The notes beneath the pieces are model-generated. The model did no database searches, was not told where the DNA came from, and saw only the letters and a list, made by a program, of their open reading frames with translations. The position numbers were made by a program, and so were the translations under genes. This document shows positions 10,387 through 21,487 of a stretch of 64,000 nt of DNA, piece after piece; position 1 is the first letter of the stretch; each line of letters opens with the position of its first letter. The stretch comes from Tricholoma matsutake. Lineage: Eukaryota; Basidiomycota; Agaricomycetes; Agaricales; Tricholomataceae. Where the stretch lies: the NCBI GenBank assembly GCA_026075535.2, contig AP026550.1, positions 5,642,001-5,706,000 on the forward strand, in the 5' to 3' direction.

Positions 10387-12531
10387 ATGCTGGAGACAAG
10401 CAAATTGCTGATTATCAGTAGAAATGCAGCAAGTAAGAAATGCCAACCCACATCCTAGAAAAGAATTTAGGATCAGATTCAAAATGTATGTTACAAAACA
10501 ACATACAATCTGACAAGTCAGGAGGTGAAAATAAGGAGGCATAGAATGTTACAAAGCAGTTTAATAACATACAACCTATGTTAAAAGCAAGTAAGAGTTG
10601 AATGCAAGGAACATATCAAGGAACATATTTTACTTACATCCTGAGCGGACAGAAAAATAGGCACTAAGCAGGATAACAGAAGCAGAAATGAAGACAGTGC
10701 TTACTTTCTAACAAAAGCAAAGTATGGCTATTAGTGAAGCCTGGAGGAATGCAGAGCAAAATAATGACACATGCCCACTAAGGATGAATTATTAGTTAAC
10801 ATATGATGAGAGAAAGTTAACTTCAAATACATACAATCTGAAATAGAAAGGGTAAATTGTATTATTAGACAACTTGCTGTATTTTTCCAACATGACACAT
10901 ACACCCTACTAGATATTAATATATAGTTTTTCATATATCACATATGATGACTTACAATCTGAAGAAGTACCACAATAAATAATAAAATAGTGTTCAGAGT
11001 GTGGAAAAAAATTACTCACATACTAAAGATAAGCAGATAACCCAAAACCATCAATAAGAGGAGGTGGATATTGCAAATAGAATCTCTTACTTCCTAAAGA
11101 CAGGGAGATGGCACAAAACTATCAGCAAGAGGTCCTGAACATGCTAAACAGAATCACTTACTCTCTAAAGACAGGCAGATGCCACAAAACCATCAGCAAG
11201 AGGTCCTGCACATGCCAAACAGAATCACTTACTTCCTAAAGACAGGCAGATGCCACAAAACCATCAGCAAGAGGTCCTGCACATGCCAAACAGAATCACT
11301 TACTTCCTAAAGACAGGCAGATGCCACAAAACCATCAGCAAGAGGTCCTGCACATGCCAAACAGAATCATTTACTTCCTAAAGACAGGCAAAACCATCAG
11401 CAACAGGTCCTGCACATGCCAAACAGAATCACTTACTCCCTAAAGATAGGCAGATGCCACAAAACCATCAGCAAGAGGTCCTGCACATGGCAAACAGAAT
11501 CACTTACTTCCTAAAGACAGGCAGATGCCACAAACCATCAGCAAGAGGTCCTGCACATGGCCAACAGAATCACTTACATACTAAAGACAGGCAGATGCCA
11601 CAAAACCATCAGCAAGAGGTCCTGAACATGCCAAACAGAATCACTTACACTCTAAAGACAGGCAGATGCCACAAAACCATCAGCAAGAGGTCCTGCACAT
11701 GCCAAACAGAATCACTTACTTCCTAAAGACAGGCAGATGCCACAAAACCATCAGCAAGAGGTCCTGCACATGCCAAACAGAATCACTTACTTCCTAAAGA
11801 CAGGCAGATGCCACAAAACCATCAGCAAGAGGTCCTGCACATGCCAAACAGAATCACTTACTTCCTAAAGACAGGCAAAACCATCAGCAAGAGGTCCTGC
11901 ACATGCCAAACAGAATCAGTTACTCCCTAAAGATAGGCAGATGCCACAAAACCATCAGCAAGAGGTCCTGCACATGGCAAACAGAATCACTTACTTCCTC
12001 CAGACAGGCAGATGCCACAAAACTATCAGCAAGAGGTCCTGCGCATGCCAAGTAGAATCACTTACATCCTAAAGACAGGCAGATGCCACAAAACCATCAG
12101 CAATAGGTCCTGCACATGCCAAGCAGAGTCACTTGCATCCTAAAAACAGGCAGATGCCACAAAACTCTCAGCAAGTGGTCTTGCATATGTTAAATAGAAT
12201 CACTTACTTTCTAACAGCAGATGCCAGATGGTTATCATCAAGCTTTTTCTATCACATCCATAAAATATACTCACACTCTGTATCAAGGTACCATTTATAT
12301 ATTTCAATCCATTCTTCCATCAATTATATTTAATGACCTACCCTCTAAGAAGCAGAATCAGCTGTTAGCTATAAGATCTGCATCCATAACATACTTGTCA
12401 CATACCAGCTAATGCAAATATGACACATAGCATATTCAGCTAATTTTCTGCCATGTCAGAACTGCACCTACTTTCTAACCATCATAACAAAATCAACAAA
12501 AATGCTTCAATGTGTACAATTTCTTATTTAC
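10387..12531 (-). other. Chain of 32 intron-like units separated by exactly 3 nt (candidate micro-exons)
   Basis: On the minus strand, following the 48-nt NACHT exon at 12579-12532, there are 32 consecutive occurrences of acceptor AG, three bases, donor GT (GC in two). The triplets begin (plus coordinates, low end) at 12472, 12406, 12342, 12275, 12208, 12137, 12066, 11995, 11924, 11862, 11791, 11720, 11649, 11578, 11508, 11437, 11375, 11304, 11233, 11162, 11091, 11020, 10956, 10903, 10835, 10775, 10705, 10638, 10573, 10507, 10452 and 10387. Spacing is 53-71 nt, so the implied introns are 50-68 nt, the normal size here. Donors are GTAAGT, GTATGT, GTGAGT, GTAGGT or close variants; acceptors follow pyrimidine tracts. 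All triplets are sense codons (mostly Glu, then Lys, Asp, Ser, Gly, Ile, Arg, Tyr). If spliced, each would add one amino acid in phase 0. Beyond 10387 the pattern decays. Confidence 0.6.
11030..12222. repeat. 71-bp tandem repeat (about 16 copies) with nested higher-order structure
   Basis: Near-identical 71-bp units are built on the core AGATGCCACAAAACCATCAG and GAGGTCCTGCACATGCC. Two units lack the CAGATGCCA segment (near 11380 and 11868). These two, with their shared neighbours (TCCCTAAAGATAGG, CACATGGCAAAC), are about 487 bp apart, which indicates a duplicated block of seven units. Each unit corresponds to one intron plus one triplet of the chain on the minus strand. Confidence 0.93.
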
Positions 12532-13594
12532 CTGTACCACATTCAGTACATGATTGAAGCTTCCTATTACATCTCTCCACTGAACAGGCATTTCCTTTGC
12601 TCAACATACATTAATAAATACTCCAAATTTAACACACAAAGACTTACCATCATTCTTCCCACCACTGATTCACAATCTGTACACATCACATCCACACCAT
12701 CAAAATTCTCCAATCCATACATCCAAAGCCTCATCCACTCCTGCTCCATCTTCATCATGAGCATGACCACATCACATTTGGCATTCATGGATCCAACTGT
12801 TGCACCATGTGAAAGTGACAATGAAAAGTGGTGACACCAGTTTTGGCAGGCATAGAGTAAATGTTCACCACCTTTCTGATTCTCAATCAACTGCAAACAG
12901 TCAACCAGAATAGAGACATGGTACACTTGGGGATCAAAATAGTGTTCCCCCGCCCAGTTACAATCTGTGAGAAAGTCTCTTAGTGATGCATGATATGGGC
13001 AAACAGACTCCTGATCAGTATCAGGAACCACAAAAACAGAATGGCATCCACACAATGCTAGGTGAATAAGGCCAGGTTGTAGCTGTAGGAGCTGTCCCAG
13101 TGCAGTGATGGTAAGAGAGTGTCGAAGGTATATGATGGTACCAATCACTCATTCTGAGAACTTGAACTTTTGAGCTGTAGATAGAACCTGATGATAGAGA
13201 GAATCAACACCACTATGTGTCATCATGGCTGTCTGGAGCCTTTCTTGTGGATGGTCTGTCTCGTCAGCTATAAATTTGACAAGTGTCAATGCATAGATGA
13301 ATAAACCATCTGATTGGTGGACCAGTCTGTCGAGTTCTTCATCTGATGGCCAAGGACGTGCCACGTGTCGCATAACATCATCATTCTGCTCATGTATTTC
13401 CCCAAGATGCCATTTTAAGTATTTCTGAACATCAGTGTGAGCATGGAAGTCGCAAAGTGAGAGAAAATGAGTATTCTGTTTGACCCAGGAGGTTTCAAAC
13501 ATTTGGATATGATGCTCAGGCTGGCTGGTAAAGAGGAATCGAAAGGGGAGGTGATTTGTGGTGTCAACAAGGAGCCAGATGAGCTCCTGTATAA
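12532..13594 (-). pseudogene. NACHT NTPase gene, part after the retrotransposon
   Basis: Minus-strand continuation of the NACHT protein whose N-terminal part is at 18630-19293. It reads QELIWLLVDTTNHLPFRFLF and FTSQPEHHIQ (end of the NACHT fold), then DGLFIYALTLVKFI, and after an in-frame TGA at 13149-13151 it continues VIGTIIYLRHSLTITALGQL and CPYHASLRDFL, the standard segment following NACHT in mushroom proteins. A 68-nt intron (12647-12580) precedes a 48-nt exon (12579-12532, reading WRDVIGSFNHVLNVVQ), which ends at donor GTAAAT. The first 3-nt unit then follows. The TGA lies where Arg (CGA) is expected. The insertion and this stop make it a pseudogene in this allele. Confidence 0.8.
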
Positions 13595-13806
13595 TGTTAC
13601 AATTTTCTGTTATCATAACCCACGATGACCAGACGTACGCCGGCAAGACCAGGTACTTTAATTTTCTCATTTGACTTGACTCACTTCCGACGGGAGACGC
13701 TTTGACGCATGGTGACTCCATGCACCTGAACCCACTCCCACACATACTGTGATACGACAGCCCTTTGACATGAGGTCCATGACGTCGGACACTCACGATT
13801 GACATG
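13595..13806 (+). repeat. 5' LTR remnant of element D (212 of 677 bp)
   Basis: Matches 17953-18164 of the 3' LTR with scattered, mostly CpG-type transitions (for example CGATGACC against CGACGACC). Homology breaks at GACATG (13801-13806), after which the sequence is protease coding DNA instead of the rest of the LTR. Confidence 0.9.
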
Positions 13807-16800
13807 AAGGATTTTCCCAACGACATTCCTCATTGCAGGATTGGGAAGCGAATCAATCATCCTAGGTCTACCATGGCTCAGAAGAATCAACCCAGTGATT
13901 GACTGGATGATCGGAACCTTCCAGTTCAGAACGAAGGACGAGACTTACCCAGAGTTCTCATATGGGAAAGGAAGAACCCTTATCGGAAGGGTGCAAACTG
14001 AGAAACCCAACGAAGGGTACCTATCATGGCGCCAGAGGGGAACCAAAAAGAAGAAAGACCCCCTAGACATGACAAAAGAAGAGCGACAGGCATGGTGCCA
14101 AAAGATTGTCGCCAAAGCTCGCCCTCAAGAAGAAGACTGCTGAGGAAGAACAAGCACAATGGAAAAAGGTGGCCACCAGAGAGCTGGAGAAACTGGCCGC
14201 CAGGAAAGAAGAAGGACGACTAGTAGTAGCCCAAATAGTCGCGAAAGAGAGGGAAAAACTGGAGCTCAAGAAAGAAGAACTGGCAAAAGAAGAACGCAAT
14301 CTCTTGAATCATGAAGGCAAAAGGATCACCGCGATATGCATATGGACAGAATATCTGGATTAGGGCAAAGACATCGGTCTCACAACACCTGACACATAAG
14401 AAGGAAGGAGACCCCGAACAGAAGACCCTAGATGAACTACTCCCAGAACAGTATAAGGAGTACTGACGGAAATTCGAAAAGGAAGCATCAGAGAGATTCC
14501 CAGAATCAAGACCCTGGGATCATGTGATCGAACTGAAAATGGACTTTATGGCAAAAGATTGCAGGGTTTACCCATTGTCACCAGCAGAACAAAAGAAACT
14601 CGACGAAAGCCTACAGAAAGGATACATTCGACCATCGAAATTGCCCATGGCGTCGCCATTCTTCTTCATTGTGAAGAAGGACTCAGATGCGCTATGGCCC
14701 TGCCAAGATTACAGGTACTTGAATAACGGAATGATCAAGAACACCTACCCGCTGCCGCTGGTAGAAGACCTGTTGGACAAACTAAGAGGGGCAAAATGGT
14801 TTACAAAATTGGACATCCGATGGGGATATCACAACGTCAGAATCAAGGACAGAGATCAATGGAAAGAAGCCTTCAAGATGAACCGAGGGCTGTTTGAACC
14901 AATGGTGATGTTCTTCGGATTATGCAACTCACTGGCGACCTTCCAGGCAATGATGAACGAGATATTCTGTGACATGATCGGAGAAGGATGGCTCATGATT
15001 TACATGGACGACATCCTGATATTCTCCAAGGATCAGAACGAACACCAGGAAAGGACAAAGAGGGTACTGCAAAGACTGGCAGAAAACAACTTATACCTGA
15101 AACCAGAGAAATGCAAATTCGACGTCCATGAAGTGGAATTCTTGGGTCTGATCATCCGACCCAATGAAATTGCCATGGACAACACGAAACTGGCAGGTAT
15201 ACAAGATTGGCCAACCCCAACAAACGTAAAGGCAGTCAGATCTTTCCTGGGATTTGGAAACTTCTACAGGAAGTTTATCAGACATTTTGTGGAGACAAGC
15301 AGACCACTTAATGAACTGATGAAGAAGAACAAAGTGTTCAACTGGACAACGGAATGCGAACAGGCTTTTCAAACACTGAAAAGGAAATTTGCAGAAGCCC
15401 TGGTACTGCTGATGCCAGACCCGACAAAGCCATTCATGATCAAATCAGATGCCTCAAAACATGCGACAGGAGGAGTGCTGAGACAAAGGGACACAAATGG
15501 GGACTGGCACCCATGTGGATACATATCGCATCCGCTAACACCAACAGAATGGAACTACAAGATTTATGACAGGGAGCTACTAGTGATAATACGATTGCTA
15601 GAAACCTGGAGACACTACCTAATGGGTTCAGAACACCCAGTGGTAATCCTGTCGGATCACAAGAACTTGATGTACTTCCGAATGGCACAGAAACTAAACA
15701 GACGACAGGCAAGATGGAGCCTATTCCTATCGGAATTCGACTTGCAAATCGTCCATGTGCCTGGATCACAGATGGTGCAGAGCGATGCATTATCAAGAGC
15801 AGACCACATACCGGCGGAAGACAATGATAATGAAGACGTCACAATGCTGCCAGAAACAGTATTTGTGAAATTCATTGACACCGAAATGCATGACTTACTC
15901 GCAGGGAGCATCATGAAAGATGACCTGGTGAAAAGCGCAATCGAGGCGCTCAAGACCAAAGGAACACCACTGATAAAATTGGTGTTAGAAGACTGGAAGA
16001 TAGAAGACGGCCTTCTATTCTTCTGAGACAGATGCTATGTCCCTGACAACGGAGAACTACAGAAAAAGCTGGTGCAAAAATACCATGAGGGGGTAACCAG
16101 CAGACATCCAGGACAGTGGCAGACAACAGAAATAGTTAGGAGAGACTACTAGTGGCCAGGAATGATGATGTACATCAAAAACTATGTTGCTGGATGCGCA
16201 ACATGCCAGCAAATGAAGGTCAACACCCACCCGATGACACCACCTCTACAACCAATTAAATCTGAAGCGACAAGACCATTTGCGATGGTGACGACAGATT
16301 TCATAACCGACCTACCAGAGTCTGATGGTTATGATGCACTCATGGTCGTGGTAGACCATGGGCTTATGAAGGGGGTAATTTTTATCCCTTGCAGAAAAAC
16401 TGTGGATGCATTGGGAGCAGCCACCCTCTATCTAGACAATGTCTACAAACAATTTGGCCTCCCAGACAAAATCATCTCTGACAGAGATCCCAGATTCGCC
16501 TTGCAGCTGTTCCAGGAGCTAGGAAGACTGCTTGGAATCAAGCTGGCAATGAGCACAGCGTACCACCCCCAGACCGACGGGGAGACAGAACGGGTGAACC
16601 AGGAAGTGGAAGTATACCTACAGATCTTCTGCTCAAACAACCAGGAGAATTGGAAGCACCTCCTCCCGACCGTGGAGTTCACACACAACCAGAGGACGCA
16701 CTCCGTACAGAAGAACTCCCCATTCTACCTCATGATGGGCTATGAGCCCAAGGCGATCCCACTCCACTACCTGAAGATGAACATACCGGCCATAGAAAAA

Positions 16801-17325
16801 CGAATAGTTGCACTGCAACAGGCCCAAGACAAAGCGAAGGCAACTCACGAGTTAGCCAGACAAATGATGGCGGAAAGAACGACAACGCACTTTACCCCGT
16901 TCAAAGAAGGAGACAGAGTGTGGCTAGAAGCAAAGAACCTCAGAACGATGCACAAAACAATGAAGCTCGCACCAAAAAGAGAAGGACCATTCTCTATCGA
17001 GAAGGTCCTGAGCCCACTCTCCTACCGACTGAAGTTGCCAGAACAGTGGAAGATACACCCTGTATTCCATGTGGCACTTCTTTCCCCTTATAAAGAAACT
17101 GAGACACATGGCCCAAACTTCCCAAAACCTCTGCCAGATCTAGTTGAAGGCAAATCGCAGTACAAAGTGGAAGCGATCATCAGACACAAGAAGAAAGGAA
17201 GGACCACGCACTTCCTAGTGAAGTGGGTCAGATACCCAACCTCGGAGAACTCGTGGGAGCCCGAGGGGAACCTGACTAATGCCAAGAGAATCCTAGGGGC
17301 ATATAAACAGCAACGACAGCTGTAG
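13807..17325 (+). pseudogene. Element D pol: protease end, RT, RNase H, integrase, chromodomain
   Basis: The protease tail (SIILGLPWLRRINPVIDW, 13850-13910) is followed by a Lys/Glu-rich linker in another frame (14106-14320), so at least two frameshifts lie before the RT. From about 14320 to 17325 one frame holds reverse transcriptase ([28 protein letters not shown]), RNase H ([24 protein letters not shown]) and integrase (CATCQQMK zinc site, TTDFITDLPES, SDRDPRF, TAYHPQTDGETERVNQE). The chromodomain follows (YKVEAII, FLVKWVRYPTSENSWEPEGNL). In-frame stops are TGA 14464-14466 (before [14 protein letters not shown]), TGA 16024-16026 (before DRCYVPDN) and a TAG near 16150 where YWWPGM is expected. 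The element cannot move on its own. Confidence 0.9.
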
Positions 17326-17460
17326 AACCCCCAAGACCAAGACACCCACCGAACAAACCACAAAAGAAACTACAGAATGCTCACCATCCCATCAACGCTT
17401 CACAGACCGAACCAACTATGAAACACCCCACCTGGACGAATGGTCATTGACCAATGACCA

Positions 17461-17895
17461 TTGATGAACATACTCCCAGGCAGACCCTCGTGGGTATCCC
17501 CCCATGGGATTCCCTTCTGGATAACAAGGGATGACTGGATAAGAAGGATGTCCTCGACCTGTCCCAAATGCTGCCTCTTTGCCTGGAGGAGCATGAAGGC
17601 GGACTACACCTGGGTGAGGACCCAATACGAAGAGTGGTGTTTTGAGGAAGAGCAAGACGGGGAAGACTACATCTTGGAGGACTTCTGCGTCGACCAGACA
17701 GGGCTTCGCCCTGGCATGAGGCCACTGGCGGGTGTGAGCAGACCCCTATGGATCGACCTCCAGTGGAATGCCCACTACGATGAAGAGAGTGGATATAGCC
17801 TGGCGAGAAGGCTCCTGCTTGGAGAGCACGGAGAACTGGGAACCCTACTGCGCTCCAACCGATTCCCTCAGACCCCAACCCACCCCACTTCCTGA
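17461..17895 (+). CDS. Extra ORF of 144 codons between integrase and 3' LTR of element D
   Basis: An uninterrupted frame downstream of pol in the position where some retroelements carry an additional gene. It encodes a Cys-containing stretch (MSSTCPKCCLFAW), an acidic segment (WCFEEEQDGEDYILEDFC) and GLRPGMRPLAGVSRPLWIDL. There is no signal peptide or membrane segment and I recognise no family. In a copy whose pol has several stops, a 435-nt open frame is notable, though chance cannot be excluded. The minus-strand frame over the same bases is also open and I treat it as a shadow. Confidence 0.4.
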   Translation: MMNILPGRPSWVSPHGIPFWITRDDWIRRMSSTCPKCCLFAWRSMKADYTWVRTQYEEWCFEEEQDGEDYILEDFCVDQTGLRPGMRPLAGVSRPLWIDLQWNAHYDEESGYSLARRLLLGEHGELGTLLRSNRFPQTPTHPTS

Positions 17896-17952
17896 GTGGA
17901 GAAAAGAAGATGGTGATTGAAGTCAGTGACTTCGAAGATAGAGAGAGGGTGA

Positions 17953-18629
17953 TGTTACAATTTTCTGTTATCGTAACCCACGACGACCAGATGTACGCTG
18001 GCAAGACTGGGTACTTTAATTTTCTCATTCAACTCGACTCACTTCCGATGGGAGACGCTTTGACGCATGGTGACTCCATGCACCTGAACCCACTCCCACA
18101 CATACTGTGATACGACAGCCCTTTGACATGAGGTCCATGACGTCAGACACTCATGATCGACATGCTGCGCCGCAGCACTCCGTAACATTGGACGCCTCAT
18201 GCAAGGCATGAGGCCTGTCTTTTCTATTGTTCTTTCTATTCATACTTGATAACATTCCTGCATTCCGATTGGACAATAGGTATCTTTGAACCGTATATAA
18301 GCTGTAGTAATACTGCCTGTATTCCTCAGCTTGACCTAATTCAATCAACAGTCTTAGACTCAACCAGAACACTTGACAGCTTAGGAAGCCCCTAGCTGTG
18401 ATAACTTGAACTCGACAGTTGGAAAGCCTCCAACTGTGATACATGAACCAACAGTCTACTCAGAAAGCCTCTGAGTACGGATAGCCATAACGACTTGAGG
18501 AAGTACCCAAGTGAAGGCCAGAAGCCCAATACACTAGAAAAGCCTCCTAGTGCAATACCAATACAGTTGGAAAGCCTCCAATTGTGACATACAAAGCCAA
18601 GGCTGAGTTAAAGACCTATAGTCTTAACA
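17953..18629 (+). repeat. 3' LTR of element D, 677 bp
   Basis: Starts TGTTACAATTTT directly after the polypurine tract and ends TTAACA before the TATAA target duplication. It contains a likely promoter TATA (CGTATATAAGC near 18290), a perfect 9-bp hairpin at 18194-18214 (GCCTCATGC, loop AAG, GCATGAGGC) and an array of six further hairpins downstream of the TATA. Confidence 0.92.
18377..18584 (+). repeat. Six consecutive hairpins with a shared AAGCC-type loop in the element D LTR
   Basis: Hairpins at 18377-18398, 18416-18436, 18458-18476, 18493-18512, 18532-18552 and 18564-18584. Four have the loop AAAGCC flanked by stems that differ in sequence but still pair: CAGTTGG/CCAACTG, ACTCAGA/TCTGAGT, CACTAG/CTAGTG and CAGTTGG/CCAATTG (one G-U). 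The other two use GGAAGCCCC and GGAAGTACC. They lie downstream of the LTR TATA box, so they would be in the transcript. Confidence 0.75.
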
Positions 18630-19293
18630 TATAATGTCATTGTCACGACTCTCATCGAGACCATCGATAATGACAATCTTAGGTTGGATGTGTCCTGGAA
18701 TGGTAAGGAAGGGATGGATGATGAGCTTTTCGATCTGATCGCACAAACCCAGATGAGGAGCAGAGGGATTGTCAGCTAAAGCATGCCACATTGATGGTTG
18801 TATCGCAGGAACAGATTCAGCAAGCTGGTATGCAAACGATGGGACAAATTTGGTTGTATCACTGCAATCGTGCTTGCCTCTTGAGAAGAAAAAACTGAAG
18901 GCAAGCCAATTATCATCGTCACACTGTTTTGCGATGGTATGTGCGATTGTAGACTTTCCCGAGCCAGCAGGTCCCTCAAGCCAGCACACCGGATAGCCAG
19001 TATTTTCCCCGCACCAAGCCAATATCTTTCTTAAGACATCCTCGCGTGTGCCCTCTTGACAAATAGATGCATGCTCTGATTCACATTCCCTAGAGTTATA
19101 TGCAGCGTTGAGGGCCATGTGTTCCCTCAAGATGTCAAAAATGGACACTGGTTCCAAATGATGTCAGAAAGATAAGTGCTCATATGAGGTAGTACTCACA
19201 GCTATTTGCGTAGTTGATCTGGATATCCCTCCCGACGCCGATGAACTCACCCCCTGACACATGCACTCCCCTGGCCCAATTGAAAAAATTCAT
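18630..19293 (-). pseudogene. NACHT NTPase gene, N-terminal part
   Basis: Exon 1 (19293-19200) starts at the ATG at 19293 and encodes the motif VSGGEFIGVGRDIQI, typical of the N-terminus of mushroom NACHT proteins. After a 52-nt intron (19199-19148) exon 2 reads into GYPVCWLEGPAGSGKSTIAH (Walker A, residues about 90-97) and VIIDGLDESRDND (Walker B). It is then interrupted at 18630 by element D. Such STAND NTPases act as signal-transducing switches in non-self recognition and cell death; that role is known for the family and is not shown here. No stop lies in this part. Confidence 0.88.
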
Positions 19294-21487
19294 TCTGGAC
19301 GGGAAAATGAAGTCAGTCTCACTACTTCTCTAGGGGATAAGCTGGCAAGCTACGTTGATTTGACGGTACTTGGTGAGATCGAAACGTTACTGTGTCACTC
19401 CTTCGTGACTCCTCTCAGTAAGTACAAGCGCCAGCCTGGACAAAAAATGGCTCGATCAAGCCCTCCTAAATCACCAACCCCACTGCCGTATTCCACCCTT
19501 TCCTTTCACTGTGCTCACCACGCTGTGGATGTTGGGTCTGGGAACAGGTCTGGCACCGTTGCTTTTTCCGCGTCTCAGTCATGCTGTCGACATGCTAGGC
19601 TACAAGAACCAACATTGCTTACTGGTCATGGATTTTTTCAGGCAAAAATACCAACAAGAGCATGACCAAATCTGCCGTCGCCACCACAGCATTCAAACCA
19701 GGTGCCAAAGCGACGAAAGGTATAAGAACTGATACGCCAGTTCTCGACTTCATTTGTCGCTCGACCCTCCTAAATACCCTGTTTTTGTGCGATCTTCCAT
19801 CCACTTCTCGTCCCGCCCAACACCCAACATGCTCCTCATTCTCTCCCATCTCCCCATTACCTTTTTTGCCCCTACCTGGGTCCAATTCTCGATAGCTTCA
19901 AATCCTCAGCAAACATGAGTATCACTCAGAAACTCTCCACAGCTAATGCACTCAAAATTATTAGATGCAACCCCCTGCCGATTTCATCCTGCAAGTTGTC
20001 AAAGTACAGAATCCAAAGAGTAGTATACACATTCGGAACCCCAAAAGGAAAAGGTAAATTGTCGACAATAATAATAGTGTCTCTCGCCGTCAATGCATTC
20101 TGCCAGTGTCGTCCTCTCTCCCCTTCAACAAGCTTCAACATTGGTTCCACCCATGCCGCTTCCAATTCCCTCTCCCCCTTGTGTTGTCACGTTCGTCACG
20201 GCCGCGGCAGTTCTGGTACCACGCTTCGTGGCAAATCTCCAGGTCGTACATGTATACCGTGACAAACTATACTTAGCATGAGACTCGTGTACCCAGATGT
20301 TCTCCCGACCTGCCGCTTACAACGCGCGGAAGGTCACAATGCTGGGTGACCTCTACTGGGGCACGGCTGTGGCAACACTGCTCTCTGCGCACAACACAGT
20401 CGAGAAAAATGTCACTCATGTGACGTAGACTTTGTCCAGTTGAACCGCCTACTCTAGCATCCAACACTCCTATGTCCGCCGCCTGGTAATGTTATCACGC
20501 CGAAGATCACACAACTTGTTACTGCCACAAAGGAAGAAGGAAATGTTTGTCCAGCTCTTCTCTCATTTTTATTATGTGCATTCACTTACATAGGCTATTT
20601 TCTCCGGCAGAACCTGTTTAAATCAGCAAATTATTCCGCTGCCATCACACGGTATTCAGTAGCAGCAGCCGTCGCCATCTCCAGACCGCCTTGGGAGTCC
20701 AATCAGCTGATGTGCGAAGAACTCTCGACCGTCATCTCCAACCGAACTTCAAAGACGTATTGCAGTGTGATGCATTACCTAGCGTTACATGTCTTCTTTC
20801 ATCATCCATGCAAGTTGAGAAATGTTTCAATCCATGTGTTGGAGATGGCTCAGACAGGTGGCTTCTTCGTCAACACATAAAGAGGAGATTCTCCAATCCA
20901 ATTCTTTATCTTAGTTTCACCCTTTACTTCACCCATATGTTTATATAGGTGAATATGGTAGCAGTGTCGGGAATGAACGTTAACCCTCCGTGTGATCTAA
21001 AACACTCACCCCAGTATTTGACATTGTCTCCAGACTTATCGATGCATTACCTTCTGGGACTGGCCTTCAACAAGATATCAAGATAAGGGATAGCCTAACA
21101 GATAGGTTCACCGAACAATTTCTCAGCAGGCGTTGAATGCGATTGGGACGAGCAACATGTCACATGTCACCTCCCAAGAGTAAGTAAGTAGGCCTGAAGG
21201 TCACCGAATTTGGAAATGTCATGAGTGTCACAATGTGACGTTTTCCGTCATGATACGTAAAAACGGCAATCGCTGGTCTTGACGCTACGTGTTATAAGAA
21301 TATCCAACTTCACTGATATTATCTATGCCGGAATCCCTAATCCGCAGCTCTTCCCAGATGTTGCGTGTAAAAGAAACAGCCTGAGCTGGTGCTTATGCCG
21401 ACGGCTGGTGCTTACGCACGTCGGCATGATTTTTGATCGACACACCTTTAATTAATTATTTAATCAAAGCTGTCTCTGCTCTATCAC
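19294..21487. other. 2.2 kb with no recognisable gene
   Basis: Only short, mutually contradictory frames are seen on both strands. A minus frame near 19926-20165 (TARDTIIIVDNLPFPFG) looks faintly protein-like, but it has no splice partners or recognisable motif. No repeats or RNA genes were recognised. The 3' end presumably contains the lipase promoter. Confidence 0.5.

Larger units (their letters stand above)
13595..18629 (+). mobile_element. Element D: Ty3/Gypsy chromovirus inserted in the NACHT gene, TSD TATAA
   Basis: The element starts TGTTAC and ends TTAACA, and is flanked by TATAA on both sides (13590-13594 and 18630-18634). Removing the element and one duplication restores the NACHT frame exactly. 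The 3' LTR is 677 bp. The 5' LTR keeps only its first 212 bp and is fused directly to the end of the protease, so the primer-binding site, Gag and most of the protease are deleted. The pol remainder, an extra ORF and a polypurine tract (GATAGAGAGAGGGTGA) follow. It is a dead, internally deleted copy. Confidence 0.92.

Noticed and set aside
11030..12222. CRISPR-like array
   Set aside because: Units are contiguous 71-bp tandem copies without unique spacers, in a eukaryotic gene.
17444..18028. 194-codon minus ORF over the end of element D
   Set aside because: Overlaps the extra plus ORF and extends into the LTR; no motif; regarded as a shadow.
19926..20165. Minus ORF of 79 codons as an N-terminal NACHT exon
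   Set aside because: No splice sites connect it to the NACHT start at 19293, which already has a typical N-terminus.
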